This document shows, piece by piece, positions 61,101-64,000 of a stretch of DNA of 64,000 bases. The DNA comes from UBA7446 sp024639165. GTDB lineage: Bacteria; Bacteroidota; Bacteroidia; Flavobacteriales; Flavobacteriaceae. Below the pieces are notes generated by a model. It made no database searches and was not told the DNA's origin. It saw only the letters and a list, made by a program, of their open reading frames with translations. Each line of letters opens with the position of its first letter. Position 1 is the first letter of the stretch. A program made the translations under genes and the position numbers. The stretch lies in contig JAHEIX010000012.1 of assembly GCA_024639165.1 (NCBI GenBank), forward strand, positions 1 through 64,000, in the 5' to 3' direction.

Positions 61101-61370
61101 ATCTGTTAGGGGCTTCCAGGTAGTTCCAGCATTTGTTGTTTTCCACACCCCCCCAGAGCCGACCGCAACATACCATATATTTTCATTGTTGGGATCTATA
61201 GCGATATCCGCAATACGACCCGACATAAACGCTGGGCCTACACTGCGAAACGAAAAGCCACTTAGGGCTTGCTCAACAGGACTTTTGTCTTTTTCTTTAT
61301 CTTTATCTTGTGAATATAAGGTTGGAGAACAGAGCAATAAAGCCGTAAATAAGAAAGATAGAAATCGCAT
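58125..61370 (-). CDS. Large secreted VPS10/sortilin-type BNR propeller protein
   Basis: A 1081-residue protein with a signal peptide (MRFLSFLFTALLLCSPTLYSQ) and a ten- or more-bladed BNR/Asp-box beta-propeller over about 45-740. Repeats include SGGVWKTTNAGTTWKPL, GLYLSRDGGKTWANKG, GLYKSTDGGNSWKQT, ALYKSVDGGERWRKL, AVYRSENGGESWKKM and GLLHTTKDGGATWTAV. A lysine-rich stretch (about 805-830) and a C-terminal beta/helical region (TELTGPYSKGIHRKHWDLR, then an alpha-helical segment) follow. Such proteins are often labelled glycosyl hydrolases, but no catalytic residues are visible. Function unknown; likely an envelope or secreted binding protein. Transcribed alone. Confidence 0.83.
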   Translation of the reverse strand: MRFLSFLFTALLLCSPTLYSQDKDKEKDKSPVEQALSGFSFRSVGPAFMSGRIADIAIDPNNENIWYVAVGSGGVWKTTNAGTTWKPLTDKQSFYSTGAITLDPNNSQTVWLGTGENVGGRHVGIGHGLYLSRDGGKTWANKGLKKSEHISKIIVHPTDSNTLWVAAQGPLWSSGGERGLYKSTDGGNSWKQTMDLDEWTGVTDLVIDPRDPNVLYAASWQRHRNVAAYMGGGPGTALYKSVDGGERWRKLKTGLPSSEMGKIGLTISPQKPDVLYAAIELERREGAVYRSENGGESWKKMSDTVSGGTGPHYYQELIASPHVFDKIFLMNNYVLVSENGGKTFYQMNETKKHVDSHAMVFKANDPNYILVGTDGGLYETFDDTENWKFVNNLPLTQFYKLAVDDAYPFYNIFGGTQDNNTQGGPSQTFNRNGISNADWFVLLGGDGHQPATEPGNPAIVYAQSQQGNLHRVDRTTGEAVYIRPQNGLDEPYERFNWDAPILVSQHNPKRLYFGSQRVWRSENRGDSWAAISTDLTKNEERLALPIMGRKQSWDAAWDVYAMSTYNTITSLAESAQDENILYAGTDDGLLHTTKDGGATWTAVTVDKLPDAPATAFVNDIKADMFDANIAYVALDNHKFGDYRPMLYKTTNGGKSWKSITEGIPEGTLIWRLVQDHVNPKLLFLGTEYGVYISLNQGDNWHKFSNGMPTISVRDLAIQKRENDLVAATFGRSYYILDDYSPLRGISAENLANGNQLFPVKKALQYVQERGGTSSQGASFYTAKNPTYGAQFTYYIADDIKTMKAKRKASEKKLKKDKKDIPFPGWKALDDEDFEKKPQAILRVTNASGKVLTELTGPYSKGIHRKHWDLRERLASALDIHSSRDNGTGLRSDVAPGTYYVQLFKKHNGTLRQLSQMEAFKVTRLRQNVLTNPEAASHLAYKTKLNELYIAAEKMNKTLDKTKKKIAALSKAIGFAQENQDALYKTVFSLQNEQHALARRINGSDAKGEVGEKDSPTLSFRISVASRGFYSNTYGPTAMQMESYDMAVVLLNTLSLQVDALAAATAKAIQNSEALGLPVIID

Positions 61371-61458
61371 TATTAAGGGGTTTAAAAAATTAGTATGTCA
61401 ATGTAATATTTATTTTTTAAATCATCGGTATATAGCATTATAATGCACAAGCAATGTG

Positions 61459-61466
61459 TATTTTTG
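61459..61466 (+). promoter_or_regulatory. -7 box (TATTTTTG) of rlmD
   Basis: An exact TAnnTTTG match ends 4 bases before the rlmD ATG at 61471. It also lies within the alternative GTG-led extension, which argues against that longer start. Confidence 0.55.
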
Positions 61467-61470
61467 CCTC

Positions 61471-62883
61471 ATGCGAAGAAACAAACCACAACCCCCCATC
61501 GAAAAATTAACAATAGACGGCATTGCCCAGAAAGGCAAAGGCGTTGGGCGTACCCAAGACGGTCAAGTGGTCTTTGTAAAAGGCGCCATCCCTGGAGATA
61601 TTGTAAGCGTTGCCGTTCAAAAGAAAAGGCGCCGCCATCTTGAGGGTAAGGTTTCGAATATCATCAAGGCCAGTCCCGATAGAATTGAAGCTGTATGTGA
61701 TCATTTTGGTGTATGTGGTGGTTGCAGCTGGCAGCATATGTCGTATGATGCACAATTGAGACACAAACAAACTGAGGTAAATGAAGCCTTAACACGCATC
61801 GGGGGGCTTGAAAAGATAAACTACGCACCCATTATCGGATGTAACGAAACCTTTGGCTACCGAAACAAGATGGAATTTAGCTTTTCAGCACGACGCTGGC
61901 TGAGTTTTGAAGAAATTAATGGAGATAACAAAATTGAAGACCGCACAGCACTCGGATTCCATATTCCAGGGATGTGGGATAAAATTGTGGATATTGAACA
62001 TTGCCACATCCAACCAGAATTGCCTAATAAAATCAGAAATGAGATTAGGAACTATGCCCGAAAAAATAATTTGAGCTTTTATGATGCTCGAGCGCAAGAA
62101 GGGTTTTTACGTTCCTTGATGCTTCGCACGACACTTTCTGGTGAATTAATGGTCGTTATGCAGTTTTTTCACGAAGATAAAGCTGCACAAATGGGCATAT
62201 TGACCTTTCTAAAGGAAACCTTCCCACAAATTACCTCCTTGCAATACATCATCAACGAGAAGGGGAACGACACCATCTATGATCAAGAGATCCACTGCTT
62301 TAGTGGAACAGCCTACATCACTGAAAAAATGGGTGAATTGTCATTTCGCATCACAGCAAAGGCCTTTTATCAAACCAATCCAGCCCAAGCTGAAGTATTA
62401 TATGCCAAAGCTTTAGAGATGGCGGAGCTAAAACCCACTGACGTGGTGTATGACTTGTACACTGGCTTGGGAACCATTGCCCAATATGTCGCACATGCGT
62501 GTAAAAAAGTGATTGGTGTGGAATCTGTTCCCGACGCCATTGTTGCTGCAAAAGAAAATGCAAAACGAAATAAAATCGATAATGCAACATTCAAAGTAGG
62601 CGATATGCGAAAGGTTTTTACCGACAGTTTTGTCAAACGCTACAATACCCCAGACATTATTATCACAGACCCTCCCCGTGACGGTATGCATAAAGATGTA
62701 ATTGAACAATTACTTAAGATAAATCCATCTAAAATACTGTATATCAGCTGTAATCCATCAACACAAGCGCGAGATTTAGCTATGTTAAAAGAGAAGTATA
62801 AGGTAGAACTCAGCCAAGCAGTTGATATGTTTCCCCACACCCAGCACGTTGAAAATATTGTACTTTTGTCTAAGATCTCATGA
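61471..62883 (+). CDS. rlmD: 23S rRNA (uracil(1939)-C5)-methyltransferase
   Basis: A 470-residue RlmD/RumA-type methyltransferase using SAM. The start is ATG at 61471 (MRRNKPQPPIEKLTIDGIAQKGKG); the frame extends to a GTG at 61456 that lies inside the promoter box. An N-terminal TRAM domain spans about 8-65. The iron-sulfur cysteines are in CDHFGVCGGCSWQH. The SAM-binding DLYTGLGTIAQYVA and the catalytic ISCNPST with Cys427 are clear; DPPRDGMHKDV is the motif IV. The final residues overlap the next gene's start by 4 bases. RlmD and RlmCD-type targets (U1939, U747) cannot be told apart with certainty. Confidence 0.93.
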   Translation: MRRNKPQPPIEKLTIDGIAQKGKGVGRTQDGQVVFVKGAIPGDIVSVAVQKKRRRHLEGKVSNIIKASPDRIEAVCDHFGVCGGCSWQHMSYDAQLRHKQTEVNEALTRIGGLEKINYAPIIGCNETFGYRNKMEFSFSARRWLSFEEINGDNKIEDRTALGFHIPGMWDKIVDIEHCHIQPELPNKIRNEIRNYARKNNLSFYDARAQEGFLRSLMLRTTLSGELMVVMQFFHEDKAAQMGILTFLKETFPQITSLQYIINEKGNDTIYDQEIHCFSGTAYITEKMGELSFRITAKAFYQTNPAQAEVLYAKALEMAELKPTDVVYDLYTGLGTIAQYVAHACKKVIGVESVPDAIVAAKENAKRNKIDNATFKVGDMRKVFTDSFVKRYNTPDIIITDPPRDGMHKDVIEQLLKINPSKILYISCNPSTQARDLAMLKEKYKVELSQAVDMFPHTQHVENIVLLSKIS

Positions 62884-63353
62884 AGCAGTTTTTAACCCTT
62901 AGCGCTGTAGTATTGTTATGTCTTTGTGCATGCGAACCTGATGACATCTGTCTTGAAGGCACACCCGGAACACCTCAACTAATTGTGGTGTTTTATGATA
63001 AGAATCAACCTGAATCCAAGAAGTCAGTATCTAATTTACAGGTTAAGGGTACAGATATGGAGACTTTGTTATACGATGCCACCTTAGACTCGATAGCACT
63101 TCCCCTTAAAACCCTAACAAACAGCACCTCTTTTACATTAAAAGCTACCCAAAATGGTATAGATGCTGAAGACATTATTGCGTTTAACTACAACCCAAAA
63201 GACGAATTTATAAGCCGTGCTTGCGGATACAAAACTATTTTTGATAATTTGACAATATCCACTGCAAATACATGGAATTGGATACATAATATAGAAATTA
63301 TAAATAATTCAATTCCAGATAATTACAATACTCATGTTGAAATATTACATTAA
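62880..63353 (+). CDS. DUF6452-type lipoprotein
   Basis: A 157-residue lipoprotein (signal MKQFLTLSAVVLLCLCAC, lipobox CLCAC) with a second Cys shortly after (EPDDICLEG). The mature part is a single beta domain (TPQLIVVFYDKNQPESKKSV... ISRACGYKTIFDNL), with Cys near residue 121 that may pair with the early Cys. It matches the Bacteroidota DUF6452 pattern, encoded between rlmD and a DUF6048 gene. Coupled to rlmD by ATGA. Function unknown. Confidence 0.78.
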   Translation: MKQFLTLSAVVLLCLCACEPDDICLEGTPGTPQLIVVFYDKNQPESKKSVSNLQVKGTDMETLLYDATLDSIALPLKTLTNSTSFTLKATQNGIDAEDIIAFNYNPKDEFISRACGYKTIFDNLTISTANTWNWIHNIEIINNSIPDNYNTHVEILH

Positions 63354-64000
63354 TTTTTTAACATTGCTTGTTTTTACCACTGTTTGGTCTCAAACAGCGG
63401 TTGAAAAGGATAGTTTGCCTAGTGAATTGCGCTACGGCTTACGCCTTGGAATAGACATAAGCAAACCCATACGTATGTTGGTTGAGCCTACATACAAAGG
63501 GTTGGAATTGGTAGGAGATTATCGACTTACAAGAAACCTATACATAGCAGGTGAGCTTGGCAATGAAACCAAAAATGTAAATCAAGACGGTGTGCATTTT
63601 GAAACTGCTGGCACCTACCTAAAGCTTGGTGTTGATTATAATGTCTATGATAATTGGCGTGGCATGGACAACTTAATTATTGTTGGGTTTCGATATGGCA
63701 TTAGCCAGCACAAACAGACATTGCTAGGTTATAATCGCTTAATAGATAATAAATATTGGAACGAGACCAATCTAGTGTCGCTAAACACACCCATTACCTA
63801 CGAAGGACTAAACGGACAATGGATTGAACTTCATCTTGGTTTTAAAGCTGAACTACTGCGTAACCTCTACATGGGTGTTAGCATGCAAATGCATCGCTTG
63901 TTATCAGCTAAAAGTCCAGGTAATTTCGAAAATTTATTTATCCCAGGATTTAATAAGGTACTAACTGAAAATCCTTATGGTGCGGGAATAAACTATACGA
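63334..64000 (+). CDS. DUF6048-type outer-membrane barrel protein, cut by the window edge
   Basis: The gene starts at an ATG at 63334, 20 bases inside the end of the DUF6452 gene, and stays open for 222 codons to the window end. A signal peptide (MLKYYINFLTLLVFTTVWSQ) is followed by alternating beta strands typical of a small outer-membrane barrel: LRYGLRLGIDISKPIRMLVE, KGLELVGDYRLTRNLYIAGELG, TYLKLGVDYNVYDN and LIIVGFRYGISQH. Further on is WIELHLGFKAELLRNLYMGV. This fits the DUF6048 family paired with DUF6452. The C-terminus is missing. Function unknown. Confidence 0.8.
   Translation, partial: MLKYYINFLTLLVFTTVWSQTAVEKDSLPSELRYGLRLGIDISKPIRMLVEPTYKGLELVGDYRLTRNLYIAGELGNETKNVNQDGVHFETAGTYLKLGVDYNVYDNWRGMDNLIIVGFRYGISQHKQTLLGYNRLIDNKYWNETNLVSLNTPITYEGLNGQWIELHLGFKAELLRNLYMGVSMQMHRLLSAKSPGNFENLFIPGFNKVLTENPYGAGINYT

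Noticed and set aside
61456..61470. GTG-led extension of rlmD
   Set aside because: It lies over the TATTTTTG promoter box; ATG at 61471 fits the TRAM domain start.
1..64000. CRISPR arrays, insertion sequences, prophage or integrative elements
   Set aside because: No regularly spaced repeats, transposase, integrase or phage structural genes were found on either strand.

Overview
The window looks like chromosomal DNA of a marine member of the Bacteroidota, most likely Flavobacteriaceae. The signs are a SusC/SusD pair next to a hybrid two-component regulator, two proteins with type IX secretion C-terminal tails, several lipoproteins with LxxC-type lipoboxes, Bacteroidota-only families (DUF3822, DUF3810, DUF6452 and DUF6048 types), low G+C with A/T-rich spacers, and -7 promoter boxes of the TAnnTTTG type. 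I cannot name the genus. I see no rRNA, complete tRNA, CRISPR array, insertion sequence or prophage.

Left third (1 to about 24.4 kb): a polysaccharide utilisation locus. A hybrid two-component sensor runs off the left edge. Divergent from it, a plus-strand run encodes SusC, SusD, a PKD-type surface lipoprotein, two GH86 (beta-agarase/beta-porphyranase family) enzymes, an SGNH hydrolase, a type IX-secreted beta-sandwich protein and an alpha/beta hydrolase. Facing it is a tightly packed nine-gene minus-strand operon: UxaA-family dehydratase, SDR dehydrogenase, FAH-family hydrolase, amidohydrolase lactonase, a second SDR, RhaM-type mutarotase, FMN 2-hydroxy-acid dehydrogenase, FucP-type permease and an S1 sulfatase. 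This is a full non-phosphorylating L-fucose-type route from sugar uptake to pyruvate plus a 2-hydroxy acid. Next to GH86 enzymes and a sulfatase, the natural reading is sulfated red-algal galactan (agar/porphyran) degradation, with L-galactose (6-hydroxy-L-fucose) as a candidate substrate of the route. This is the most interesting hypothesis in the window.

Middle and right (24.4 to 64 kb): ordinary core genes in short, overlapping operons. They are a 7TM-HD phosphodiesterase, an NlpC/P60-fold protein without its catalytic Cys, TPR protein plus gyrA, clpC, nadABC, thrABC, Xaa-Pro aminopeptidase, gcvT with an NAD(P)-binding reductase and a 58-aa membrane protein, yebC, kdsB, a RecD-like helicase, a pseudopilin-like protein with DUF3822 and rsmD, two rhomboids with mutL, a DHH phosphoesterase, a cyclophilin-FKBP double isomerase, a DUF3810 putative metallopeptidase, a large VPS10/BNR propeller protein, rlmD, and two DUF proteins at the right edge, the last one cut.

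Packing is very tight: five convergent gene pairs overlap or abut at their stop codons, and many tandem pairs share ATGA. Several genes have a TAnnTTTG box ending only 4 to 5 bases before the start codon, which suggests leaderless or nearly leaderless transcripts. Several listed starts were moved to an internal ATG (thrA, nadC, mutL, rhomboid, rsmD, nrnA-like, rlmD, pepP); reasons are given in each entry. I did not find an entirely new biological system. The best candidates for new biology are the L-galactose/L-fucose operon, the secreted beta-sandwich module shared with a GH86 enzyme, the apparent pseudo-peptidase and a strong hairpin inside the start of the DUF3822 gene.
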